Positions 8,532 to 18,478 of a stretch of DNA of 64,000 nucleotides are shown here, piece after piece; position 1 is the stretch's first letter, and each line of letters begins with the position of its first letter. The stretch is from Paracoccus contaminans (lineage in GTDB: Bacteria; Pseudomonadota; Alphaproteobacteria; Rhodobacterales; Rhodobacteraceae). The position numbers were made by a program, and so were the translations under genes. The notes under the pieces are model-generated. The model ran no database searches and was not told the DNA's origin. It worked only from the letters and a program-made list of their open reading frames with translations. Location of the stretch: assembly GCF_002105555.1 (NCBI RefSeq), contig NZ_CP020612.1:124001-188000 (forward strand), written 5' to 3'.

Positions 8532-9590
8532 ATGCGCCTTTCCGATTTCGACTTCGACCTGCCCGAGGGGCTGATCGCGACGCGCCCGGCCCGTCCGCGC
8601 ACCGCCGCCCGCCTGCTGGTCGCGCAAGGCGCGCGGATGACCGACGCCACCGTGGCCGACCTGCCGCAGTTCCTGCGCGCGGGCGACCTGCTGGTGCTGA
8701 ACGACACGCGGGTAATACCCGCCCGCCTGAACGGCACCCGGGGCCGCGCGACCCCGCAGGGCGAGGTGAGCGCCCGTATCGAGATCACCCTGATGGAGCC
8801 TGCGCCGGACGGCGCCTGGCGGGCCCTGGCCAAGCCGCTGCGCAAGCTGAGGGCGGGCGATCGGCTGCATTTCGCGGGCAGGCTGTCGGCCATGGTCGAG
8901 GCCATCGGCGAGGGCGACGTGACGCTGCGCTTCGATGCCGAGGGCGAGGCGTTCGACGCGGCCCTGGCCGCCGTGGGGGCGATGCCGCTGCCGCCCTATA
9001 TCGCGGCCCTGCGCGCCCCGGACGAGCAGGACCGCGAGGATTACCAGACGGTCTGGGCGCGCGCCCCCGGCGCCGTGGCCGCCCCCACCGCCAGCCTGCA
9101 TTTCGACGAGGCGTTGCTGACGCGGCTTGCCGGCATGGGGGTCGGCCTTGCCCATGTCACGCTGCATGTGGGCGCCGGCACCTTCCTGCCGGTCAAGACC
9201 GATGATGTCAGCCAGCACCGCATGCATGCCGAACGCGGCATCGTCACCCCCCAGGCCGCCGCCGCCATCGCCGGTGCCAAGGCCGAGGGACGGCGCGTGA
9301 TCGCGGTCGGCACCACTGCCCTGCGCCTGATCGAGACGGCGGCCGCGGCCGGCAAGATCGGCCCCTTCGACGGCAGCACCGACATCTTCATCCGCCCCGG
9401 CTTTCGCTTTCACGTCGCCGACGGGCTGATGACCAATTTTCACCTGCCGCGTTCGACGCTGATGATGCTTGTCTCGGCCCTGATGGGGCCGGACCGGATC
9501 AGGGCGATCTATGCCCATGCGATCGCCGCGCGATACCGCTTCTTCAGCTATGGCGATGCCTCGCTGCTGCTGCCAGGCGTGCCGTGCTGA
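8532..9590 (+). CDS. queA: S-adenosylmethionine:tRNA ribosyltransferase-isomerase
   Basis: QueA transfers and isomerises the ribosyl group of S-adenosylmethionine onto preQ1 in tRNA, giving epoxyqueuosine at wobble G34. 352 residues, the normal length. Seen: the start [32 protein letters not shown] (~residues 57-68), [16 protein letters not shown], and the C-terminal [16 protein letters not shown], all family signatures. The ATG chosen gives the canonical N-terminus; the open frame extends a further 105 bases upstream. It overlaps the MFS gene (GTG start inside its end). The usual partner tgt is not adjacent here. Confidence 0.95.
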   Translation: MRLSDFDFDLPEGLIATRPARPRTAARLLVAQGARMTDATVADLPQFLRAGDLLVLNDTRVIPARLNGTRGRATPQGEVSARIEITLMEPAPDGAWRALAKPLRKLRAGDRLHFAGRLSAMVEAIGEGDVTLRFDAEGEAFDAALAAVGAMPLPPYIAALRAPDEQDREDYQTVWARAPGAVAAPTASLHFDEALLTRLAGMGVGLAHVTLHVGAGTFLPVKTDDVSQHRMHAERGIVTPQAAAAIAGAKAEGRRVIAVGTTALRLIETAAAAGKIGPFDGSTDIFIRPGFRFHVADGLMTNFHLPRSTLMMLVSALMGPDRIRAIYAHAIAARYRFFSYGDASLLLPGVPC

Positions 9591-10837
9591 GCGTGCTGCG
9601 CCAGACATGGCCGCTGCTGGCGGGCGTGCTGCTGCTGATGATCGGAAACGGGATGCAAGGCACGCTGCTGGGCATCCGCGGCGCCATCGAGGGGATTTCC
9701 ACCGGCCGCATGGCCATCGTGATGTCGGGCTATTTCGGCGGCTTCGTGCTGGGCAGCCTGATCGTGCCGCGGATGATCCGGCAGGTGGGGCATGTGCGCG
9801 TGTTCGCCGCCCTGGGCTCGCTGATCTCGGCGGTGCTGATCGGCTATGGCGCGGCGCCGCACTGGATCGTCTGGGCGCTGCTGCGCCTGACCATCGGCTT
9901 CAGCTTCTGCGGGGTCTACATCACCGCGGAAAGCTGGATCAACGCCAGCGCCGGCAACAGGACGCGGGGGCGCGCCATGTCGGCCTATTTCATCGTCCAG
10001 ATGCTGGGGCTGGTGATCGCGCAGGCGCTGATGAACGTCGCCGATCCGGGCGGCTGGATGCTGTTCGTCATCCCTTCGGTTCTGGTGTCGCTGGCCTTCA
10101 CGCCGATCCTGCTGACCCGGACGGCCGCACCGCGGTTTGAGACGATCGCACCGATGAGCATCGGGCGCCTCTATCGCACCTCGCCCCTGGGCTGCGTCGG
10201 CATCTTCCTGATCGGGGGGGTCTTTTCGGCACTGCTGGGCATGGGGTCGGTCTGGGGTACGCTGATCGGCCTCGACGTGCGCGAGGTTTCGGCCTTTGTC
10301 GCCGCGATGTGGACGGGGGGGCTGCTGGCGCAGTATCCGGTCGGCTGGCTGTCGGACCGGATGGACCGGCGGGTGCTGATGACCGGGCTGGCGGTCCTGG
10401 GGACGATCGTCACTGTCGCGGTGGTTTCCACTGATACGACCGTCTGGGGCTATCTGGCGGCAGCGGCGGCGATGGGCGGGGTGGCCAATCCGATCTATGC
10501 GCTGCTGATCGCCTATACCAACGACTTTCTGGACACGCGCGACATGGCGGCCGCTTCGGCCGGGCTGCTGCTCATCAACGGCGCGGGGTCGGCTTTCGGC
10601 CCGATCGTCACCGGTTGGCTGATGGCCTGGCTGGGGCCGGACGGGTTCTGGGTCTATATGGGGGTGCTGCTGGCGGGGCTGTCGGTCTATGCAAGCTGGC
10701 GGATGACCCGCCGCGCCGCGCCCGCGCCGGACCAGAACTTTGCCATGCTGTCCCCGTCCGCCACGCCCGTGGGCGTTGAAACTGCGCTGGTGCGGGCCGG
10801 CGACAACGCGCCCGCCACGCCCCGCCCCGGGCCATGA
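9584..10837 (+). CDS. MFS transporter (YcaD-like)
   Basis: Major facilitator superfamily permease, 417 residues with about twelve hydrophobic helices. It resembles the YcaD/UMF1-like sugar and drug-efflux group: the TM2-TM3 loop reads [18 protein letters not shown], and [21 protein letters not shown] in TM5 is characteristic of that branch. GTG start overlaps the end of queA by seven bases; its stop overlaps the next start (ATGA), so queA-MFS-DUF924 are translationally coupled. A link to queuosine metabolism (precursor uptake) is tempting but not established from sequence; a drug or sugar exporter is equally possible. Confidence 0.8.
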   Translation: MLSVLRQTWPLLAGVLLLMIGNGMQGTLLGIRGAIEGISTGRMAIVMSGYFGGFVLGSLIVPRMIRQVGHVRVFAALGSLISAVLIGYGAAPHWIVWALLRLTIGFSFCGVYITAESWINASAGNRTRGRAMSAYFIVQMLGLVIAQALMNVADPGGWMLFVIPSVLVSLAFTPILLTRTAAPRFETIAPMSIGRLYRTSPLGCVGIFLIGGVFSALLGMGSVWGTLIGLDVREVSAFVAAMWTGGLLAQYPVGWLSDRMDRRVLMTGLAVLGTIVTVAVVSTDTTVWGYLAAAAAMGGVANPIYALLIAYTNDFLDTRDMAAASAGLLLINGAGSAFGPIVTGWLMAWLGPDGFWVYMGVLLAGLSVYASWRMTRRAAPAPDQNFAMLSPSATPVGVETALVRAGDNAPATPRPGP

Positions 10838-11418
10838 CCATGGTGGAAGCTGCCGACATCACGCGCTTCTGGATCGAGGAGGTCGGCCCGCGGCGCTGGT
10901 ATGATTCAGATCCCGGACTGGACAGCATGGTGCGGGATCGTTTCCGCGCCGCCTGGGACGATGCCGGGGTGCTGGCCCCCCGCTGGGCGGCGACGGGCGC
11001 CGAAGGTGCGCTGGCGGCGCTGATCCTGACCGACCAGTTGCCGCGCAACATGTTCCGGGGCGATCCCCGTGCCTTTGCCACCGATGCGCTGGCCCGGCAG
11101 ATCGCCGCCGAGGCCATCGCGGCTGGCCACGACATGACCACCCCCCTGCCCGAGCGGCAGTTCTTCTACATGCCCTTCGAGCACAGCGAGGATCTGGCCG
11201 ACCAGGACCGGGCCTTGGCCCTGTTTGCCGAACGGATGCCGGGGCATGCGCTGCTGCACGCGCGGCTGCACCGCGATACCATCGCCCGCTTCGGCCGCTT
11301 TCCTTGGCGCAACGCGGCATTGGGCCGCGCCTCGACCCCGGCGGAACAGGCGCTGCTGGACGCGGGCGGATATGGGGCGCTGGTGTCGGGCAAAGTCAAC
11401 CTTGCCGAGCCTTGTTGA
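10834..11418 (+). CDS. DUF924 family protein
   Basis: Conserved soluble protein of the DUF924 family, 194 residues, function unknown. The recognisable features are an N-terminal ITRFWIEEVGPRRWY, the LTDQLPRNMFRGDPRAFATD segment near residues 65-85 that typifies the family, FFYMPFEHSED, and GRFPWRNAALGR towards the C-terminus. The fold is thought to be all-helical, TPR-like. It starts within the MFS stop codon (ATGA), the last gene of the queA-led operon. A perfect inverted repeat follows its stop codon (11428-11444), acting either as its terminator or as an operator for lpd. Confidence 0.83.
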   Translation: MTMVEAADITRFWIEEVGPRRWYDSDPGLDSMVRDRFRAAWDDAGVLAPRWAATGAEGALAALILTDQLPRNMFRGDPRAFATDALARQIAAEAIAAGHDMTTPLPERQFFYMPFEHSEDLADQDRALALFAERMPGHALLHARLHRDTIARFGRFPWRNAALGRASTPAEQALLDAGGYGALVSGKVNLAEPC

Positions 11419-11427
11419 CCCTGCAAT

Positions 11428-11444
11428 TGTGACCCAAGGTCACA
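11428..11444. promoter_or_regulatory. Perfect 7-3-7 inverted repeat upstream of lpd
   Basis: TGTGACC-CAA-GGTCACA is a perfect inverted repeat centred 29 bases before the lpd start codon, ten bases after the DUF924 stop. A TTGACC hexamer (11415-11420) lies just upstream and could be a -35 box, although no convincing -10 box follows. It could be a repressor/activator operator (half-sites TGTGA..TCACA, but with seven bases between rather than the six of a CRP site) or a stem-loop ending the queA-MFS-DUF924 transcript, with AGCTTTCC downstream instead of a clean T-run. Confidence 0.4.
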
Positions 11445-11464
11445 GCTTTCCGGGGGGCAGGACG

Positions 11465-12856
11465 ATGGCGCAGCAATTCGACGTGGTGGTGATCGGTGCA
11501 GGGCCGGGCGGCTATGTCGCGGCGATCCGGGCTGCCCAGCTGGGCCTGTCGGTCGCCTGCGTCGAGCGCGAGCACCTGGGCGGCATCTGCCTGAACTGGG
11601 GCTGCATCCCGACCAAGGCGCTGCTGCGTTCGGCCGAGGTCTTTCACCTGATGGAACGCGCCAAGGATTATGGCCTCAGGGCCGGCGACATCGGCTTTGA
11701 CCTGGACGGGGTGGTGCAACGCTCGCGCGGGGTGGCCAAGCAGCTGTCAGGCGGCGTCGGGCACCTGCTGAAGAAGAACAAGGTCACCGTCCTCATGGGC
11801 GAGGCGGTGCTGACCGCCCCCGGCAAGGTCAGCGTCACCACCGACAAGGGCACCGAGGAACTGGCGGCCAGGAACATCATCCTTGCCACCGGCGCCCGCG
11901 CGCGCGAGCTGCCGGGGCTGGAGGCGGACGGCGATCTGGTCTGGACCTACAAGCATGCACTGGTCCCCAAGCGGATGCCCAAGAAGCTGCTGGTCATCGG
12001 CTCGGGCGCGATCGGGATCGAATTCGCCAGCTTCTTCAACACCATGGGCGCCGACACGACCGTTGTCGAGGTGATGGACCGCGTGCTGCCGGTCGAGGAT
12101 GCCGAGATCAGCGCCCTGGCGAAAAAGCAGTTCGTCAAGCAGGGCATGACGATCCTTGAAAAGGCGACGGTCAGGAAACTCGACCGCAAGGGCCAGGCTG
12201 TCACCGCCCATATCGAGACTGGCGGCAAGACAGAGACGCGCGATTTCGACACCGTCATCTCTGCCGTGGGGATCGTCGGGAACGTGGAAAACCTCGGTTT
12301 GGAGGCCCTCGGGGTCAAGATCGACCGCAGCCATGTCGTCACCGACGAGTTCTGCCGCACAGGCGTCGACGGCCTTTATGCGATCGGCGATATCGCGGGT
12401 GCGCCATGGCTGGCGCACAAGGCCAGCCATGAGGGCGTCATGGTGGCCGAACTGATCGCCGGCAAGCATGCCCATCCCTGCAAGCCCAGCAACATCCCCG
12501 GCTGCACCTATTGCCACCCGCAGGTCGCCAGCGTCGGCCTGACCGAGGAAAAGGCAAAGGCCGCGGGGCACGAGGTCAAGGTGGGCCGCTTCCCCTTTGT
12601 CGGCAACGGCAAGGCGATCGCGCTGGGCGAGCCGGAGGGGCTGGTCAAGACCGTTTTCGACGCCAGGACGGGCGAGCTGCTGGGCGCCCACATGATCGGC
12701 GCCGAGGTGACCGAGCTGATCCAGGGCTATGTCATCGGCAAGACCGCCGAGCTGACCGAGGAAGATTTCATGCACACCGTCTTTGCCCACCCGACGCTAA
12801 GCGAGATGATGCATGAATCGGTGCTGTCGGCCTATGGGCGCGCGATCCATTTCTGA
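11465..12856 (+). CDS. lpd: Dihydrolipoyl dehydrogenase
   Basis: FAD-dependent E3 component that reoxidises dihydrolipoamide in 2-oxoacid dehydrogenase and glycine cleavage complexes, 463 residues. FAD motif GAGPGG at residues 11-16; redox-active disulfide C42-LNWG-C47 in the family block GGICLNWGCIPTKALLR; second NAD-binding GSGAIGIEF; FAD-binding YAIGDIAGAPWLAHKA; C-terminal catalytic HPTLSEMMHE. No lipoyl domain is fused at the N-terminus. It stands apart from E1/E2 genes, so which complex it serves cannot be told; the inverted repeat just upstream may control it. The start is set by the canonical N-terminus and a G-rich ribosome binding site (GGGGGGCAGG) 8 bases before. Confidence 0.95.
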   Translation: MAQQFDVVVIGAGPGGYVAAIRAAQLGLSVACVEREHLGGICLNWGCIPTKALLRSAEVFHLMERAKDYGLRAGDIGFDLDGVVQRSRGVAKQLSGGVGHLLKKNKVTVLMGEAVLTAPGKVSVTTDKGTEELAARNIILATGARARELPGLEADGDLVWTYKHALVPKRMPKKLLVIGSGAIGIEFASFFNTMGADTTVVEVMDRVLPVEDAEISALAKKQFVKQGMTILEKATVRKLDRKGQAVTAHIETGGKTETRDFDTVISAVGIVGNVENLGLEALGVKIDRSHVVTDEFCRTGVDGLYAIGDIAGAPWLAHKASHEGVMVAELIAGKHAHPCKPSNIPGCTYCHPQVASVGLTEEKAKAAGHEVKVGRFPFVGNGKAIALGEPEGLVKTVFDARTGELLGAHMIGAEVTELIQGYVIGKTAELTEEDFMHTVFAHPTLSEMMHESVLSAYGRAIHF

Positions 12857-12974
12857 AAGGGGCGTGACATCGCGTCATGCGCGCTCGACGATCACCCTGC
12901 GTTGAAGCATGCCGCTGTTGCGGCTAGGCTCTGCCTGGCTATCGCTTTAGGGCCGGCAGGACGGCTGGATCGAC

Positions 12975-14156
12975 GTGAAAAGGGCCATGCGCGCGAAGAT
13001 TGTCCGTCCTGATCGGCTGGCAGCGCGGAGCCGTCCCTTGCTCAGGGGCGGGATTGCCGCCCTGGCGGTGCTGGCGCTTTCGGCCTGCGGGGCGCGGCCC
13101 GGCCCCGAAACCCTGTTGCCGGTCGCCAATCCCGGCCCCGGCACTCAGCAGATCACGGTGCTGGCTGTAACTGACCGGACCGGCACGGACAGCTTGCCGC
13201 CGGTCTTTGGCTCGGGCCGCGGCACCCCCCGCTATGAGGAACTGACCCTGCTGCGCCGGCGCGCGCCGCCGGGCGCCGTTCCCGAAACCGAACGCCCCGC
13301 CGCCGATCCGTCGAAACGCTTTGTCACCATCGGCCGGCGCCTGATGTCGGGCCCGCGCTTTGATGCCGAAGTGTCGCGGATGGCAGGATCGGCGGGCGAC
13401 GTGCCGATCACCGTCTATGTGCACGGCTACAACTACAGCTATCAAGAGGCGGTGTTCCGCCTCGCTCAGCTTGGCGCCGATCTGGGCGTGCCCACTGTTC
13501 CCGTGCTGTTTTCCTGGCCATCGGACGCAACCCCGGTCGGCTATCTGGCCGATCAGGACAGCGCGACCTATGCGCGCGACGATCTGGCGCAGCTGCTGTC
13601 CAGGCTGGCCCGCGAACATCCGCGCAGCGACATCGCGGTGATCGGGCACAGCATGGGTGCCTGGCTGGTGATGGAATCGCTGCGCCAGCTGCGGATCAAT
13701 GGCGCAGCGGGCAAGGGAACGCAGCCGCTGGATCGGTTGCACGTGGTGCTGGCGGCGCCGGACATCGACATGGATGTGTTCGGCCGGCAGGCCGATGCGA
13801 TCGGCCCGCTCGACGCGCCGATGACCGTGCTCGTCTCATCCGACGACCGTGCGCTTGCCGCATCATCGCGGCTTGCCGGCAACCGCACCCGGCTGGGGCA
13901 GGCCAGGCTGGACGACCCGCGCCTGGTGGCGATCAGCAGGCGCAACAAGGTGCAGGTGATGGATATTTCGTCGGCACCCGCCAGCGACGCGCTGAACCAT
14001 GACCGTTATATCGGCTTTGCCGCCCGTTGGGCGCGGCTGTCGCAGGGCGGGGCCGGCACCGACATGCGTGCGCTGGGCGCATCGGTTCTGGATGCCACGG
14101 GCCGGATCGTCGCGGCCCCGTTCAGCACCGCGGCGCAGATCGTGGACGGGCGCTAG
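12975..14156 (+). CDS. Alpha/beta hydrolase lipoprotein (DUF900-like esterase)
   Basis: Predicted exported esterase of the DUF900 alpha/beta-hydrolase family, 393 residues. The N-terminus is basic followed by a hydrophobic segment ending in a lipobox, LALSACG, so the mature protein is probably a lipoprotein. Hydrolase features: ITVYVHGYNYSYQEAVFRLAQL (oxyanion strand), PVLFSWPSDATPVGYLADQDSA, and the nucleophile elbow VIGHSMGAWLVMESLRQL, with a later Asp/His (MTVLVSSDDRAL; ALNHDRYIG). GTG start used; an ATG four codons later is equally possible. It is convergent with proB, whose stop lies two bases beyond. Substrate unknown. Confidence 0.82.
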   Translation: MKRAMRAKIVRPDRLAARSRPLLRGGIAALAVLALSACGARPGPETLLPVANPGPGTQQITVLAVTDRTGTDSLPPVFGSGRGTPRYEELTLLRRRAPPGAVPETERPAADPSKRFVTIGRRLMSGPRFDAEVSRMAGSAGDVPITVYVHGYNYSYQEAVFRLAQLGADLGVPTVPVLFSWPSDATPVGYLADQDSATYARDDLAQLLSRLAREHPRSDIAVIGHSMGAWLVMESLRQLRINGAAGKGTQPLDRLHVVLAAPDIDMDVFGRQADAIGPLDAPMTVLVSSDDRALAASSRLAGNRTRLGQARLDDPRLVAISRRNKVQVMDISSAPASDALNHDRYIGFAARWARLSQGGAGTDMRALGASVLDATGRIVAAPFSTAAQIVDGR

Positions 14157-14157
14157 C

Positions 14158-16472
<2,315 letters not shown>

Positions 16473-16475
16473 CTA

Positions 16476-17459
16476 TCATGGCTGCGCTGTCCTGATGCAG
16501 CCTCGCCCGGCATCCTTTGCTTCGTAAAGGGCCCGATCTGCGGCAGCCTCCATCTCGGGCCATGAAAGGGCCGGAAAATCGCGCGACAGCGCCAGGCCGA
16601 CGCTGGCCGAAACCCGGCATGCCCGGTCATTGATGATGACCGGGCGCTCAAGTGCATTCACGAGGCGCGCGCCCAGCGCGGCAGCCTGCGCATGATCGTG
16701 GCTGTGCGGCAGCAGCAGCACGAATTCGTCGCCCCCCGTGCGGGCGATGGTGTCGCCGTCGCGCGTTGCGGCGCGCAGCCGCGCGGCCACGGCGCGCAGC
16801 ATCTCGTCGCCCGCCGCATGGCCCTGCGTGTCGTTCAAGACCTTGAAATGATCGAGGTCCAGGAGGATCAGCGCGAAATGCTCGGCAGGGTCGGCCAGCG
16901 CGCCGTCCCTCAGCGTCCTGAAGGCGAGTTCGAGGCCCCGGCGGTTGAACAGGCCGGTCAGCGGGTCGGTGAAGGCCTCTGCCTCGGCCCGGCAGCGCGC
17001 CTCCTCCAGCCCCAGATTGGCGCGCGTCAACTCGGCCATCAGCACGTTGTTGGCCTCGTGCAGGAACAAGACCTCCATCACCAGTTCGCTGGGGACAAAG
17101 TCACGGTCGGTCAGGCCGAAGCGGCGGATCGCGTCCGTGATGCCGGTGCCGAAGCCAAGGTCGTAGAGGGCAGCCCCCGACCCCAGCGCCATGCCCCGCC
17201 CGCGAAGCACCTGATCGGGGCAGTGGCGCAGCCGCAGGAAGACGCGCTCGGCCCGCGCCAGATCGGCCAGCGACGGCGCGGCGACAGGCTCGAACGCATC
17301 AAGAAATAACCTGCGATCACCGATGATCCGACGCAGCGTCGCGCCCGCCGACAGGATGACCCCGTCCCCGTCCACAAGCAGATGCAGTGGCATCAGCGCC
17401 AGCGCGGCAGAACCCACCGGCCCCCAATCGCCTGCGCCATCAAACGCCGCCATCGTCAC
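16476..17459 (-). CDS. Diguanylate cyclase with HNOBA-like sensor domain
   Basis: Predicted c-di-GMP synthase, 327 residues, no transmembrane helix. Residues ~20-140 match the H-NOX-associated (HNOBA) PAS-like domain: PLHLLVDGDGVILSAG, then VLRGRGMALGSG, and RRFGLTDRDFVPSELVMEVL. A short helix (residues ~140-160) links to a GGDEF domain: DPLTGLFNRRG (165-175), LLDLDHFKVLND (199-210), active site GGDEF at 242-246 and an intact inhibitory I-site RDGD at 233-236, five residues before it. Its start overlaps the stop of the H-NOX gene by four bases, so sensor and cyclase are translationally coupled. Expected role: cyclase activity set by ligand state of the H-NOX partner (family knowledge plus context). 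Confidence 0.87.
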   Translation of the reverse strand: MTMAAFDGAGDWGPVGSAALALMPLHLLVDGDGVILSAGATLRRIIGDRRLFLDAFEPVAAPSLADLARAERVFLRLRHCPDQVLRGRGMALGSGAALYDLGFGTGITDAIRRFGLTDRDFVPSELVMEVLFLHEANNVLMAELTRANLGLEEARCRAEAEAFTDPLTGLFNRRGLELAFRTLRDGALADPAEHFALILLDLDHFKVLNDTQGHAAGDEMLRAVAARLRAATRDGDTIARTGGDEFVLLLPHSHDHAQAAALGARLVNALERPVIINDRACRVSASVGLALSRDFPALSWPEMEAAADRALYEAKDAGRGCIRTAQP

Positions 17460-18019
17460 GCCCCGACCATCGGATCGCTGATCGAGAAGGGCCGGCCCGG
17501 CGTATAGTCGACCAGGGGGACGCTTACGTGAAGCTGGCCGTTCGCCAGCTCCACCACCGCCAGCACACCGTAATCGTCAGCCATCGCGTGCAGCATGCCG
17601 CATAGCGCATGCAGCCAGATCGGCTCTTTCCCCACGGTGACGACCCAGCCGTCGGGCGCGGCGGACAGGTCGATCTGCGGCAGGTCCAGCCCCCTGACGA
17701 CCATCGCCGCTCGTGCGTGCAGTTCCGGCAGGGCCAGCATGAAGCTGTGGAAATCAGGCCCGGCAAAGCGCAGCAGACGACGGATGGACGGGATGGCGGC
17801 GGTCCAGGCGCCGACATCCTCGACAAGTTCGCGCCGGCTGCGCGACAGGCGGCGCGCCAGCTCGTGCAGCAGGCTGCCCGTCAGCGCATCGTCATAATGG
17901 CGCATCAGCGCAAAGCCGCGGGGATCGGCGCCCGCCGCCCTTGCGGCAGCAGACCACAGCGCGTCGCCATAGGTGGCACGAGCAAAGCCCTCGATCGCGC
18001 GGTTGACCAGCCCTTGCAT
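17456..18019 (-). CDS. H-NOX (heme NO-binding) domain protein
   Basis: Stand-alone H-NOX/HNOB-type sensor, 187 residues, cytosolic. The N-terminus MQGLVNRAIEGFARATYG, the RHYDDALTGSLL and LEDVG-like VEDVGAW segments, and MADDYGVLAVVEL at the C-terminal half are characteristic. H101 in ALPELHARA sits where the proximal heme histidine (about residue 102) is expected. The signature YxSxR that holds the heme propionates is not seen: residues 131-135 read KEPIW. Either this is a divergent heme pocket or the domain has lost heme. It overlaps the HNOBA-GGDEF gene, its likely partner. Identity as H-NOX-like is fairly sure; heme/NO binding is not. Confidence 0.8.
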   Translation of the reverse strand: MQGLVNRAIEGFARATYGDALWSAAARAAGADPRGFALMRHYDDALTGSLLHELARRLSRSRRELVEDVGAWTAAIPSIRRLLRFAGPDFHSFMLALPELHARAAMVVRGLDLPQIDLSAAPDGWVVTVGKEPIWLHALCGMLHAMADDYGVLAVVELANGQLHVSVPLVDYTPGRPFSISDPMVGA

Positions 18020-18078
18020 CGCCCCTCCTTTCCCGCCGGCAGGGCGATAGCACAGGGCGGGTTAACGGGCGGTGAAGA

Positions 18079-18357
18079 TCAGCGCAGCTGCCCCGCCTCG
18101 AGCGCGGCACGCGCATAGGCGACGCGCTCGGGCGCCCAGCCGCTATGCGCGCAGAATGCCAGCAGCCGGGAATCATCGCCGCAGATGAAATCCACCAGCG
18201 CCACCGACAGATCGAGCGCAGCCCCCCTGGCAAGGCGCCGCAGATCGGCGGGGTCAAGCCCCGTGTCAGCCGCCAGGGCACCGACAAGCGCAGGTTGCTC
18301 GCCCAGGTAATCCAGCAGATCCTGCGTCAGCCGGTCCAGAGAGTCGCGGTTCATCAT
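18079..18357 (-). CDS. DUF3572 family protein
   Basis: Small alphaproteobacterial protein of unknown function, 92-93 residues (two adjacent ATG codons at the start). The pattern LVGALAADTGLDPADLRRLA, LVDFICGDDSRLLAFCAHSGWAPERVAYAR matches the DUF3572 family: short helical protein with an FxxDxxxLxxFxxxxG core. It lies 59 bp upstream of the H-NOX gene on the same strand and is divergent from the PleD-like gene (121 bp). Co-transcription with the H-NOX/cyclase pair is possible. No function is known to me. Confidence 0.78.
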   Translation of the reverse strand: MMNRDSLDRLTQDLLDYLGEQPALVGALAADTGLDPADLRRLARGAALDLSVALVDFICGDDSRLLAFCAHSGWAPERVAYARAALEAGQLR

Positions 18358-18478
18358 CGCTCCAGTCTCGCCCCCGGCGAGGCGCAGCGCAAGCAGGCCG
18401 CCCAGTGCCTGCTGCAAAAACCTTTTGTTAAGCTTTGCACGCCACAAAAGGCCAAAGACGCGCTTCCGAGGTAACCTG

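Noticed and set aside
11428..11444. CRP-site assignment for the lpd inverted repeat
   Set aside because: TGTGA and TCACA are separated by seven rather than six bases, so a standard CRP site is not supported; kept only as an unassigned inverted repeat.
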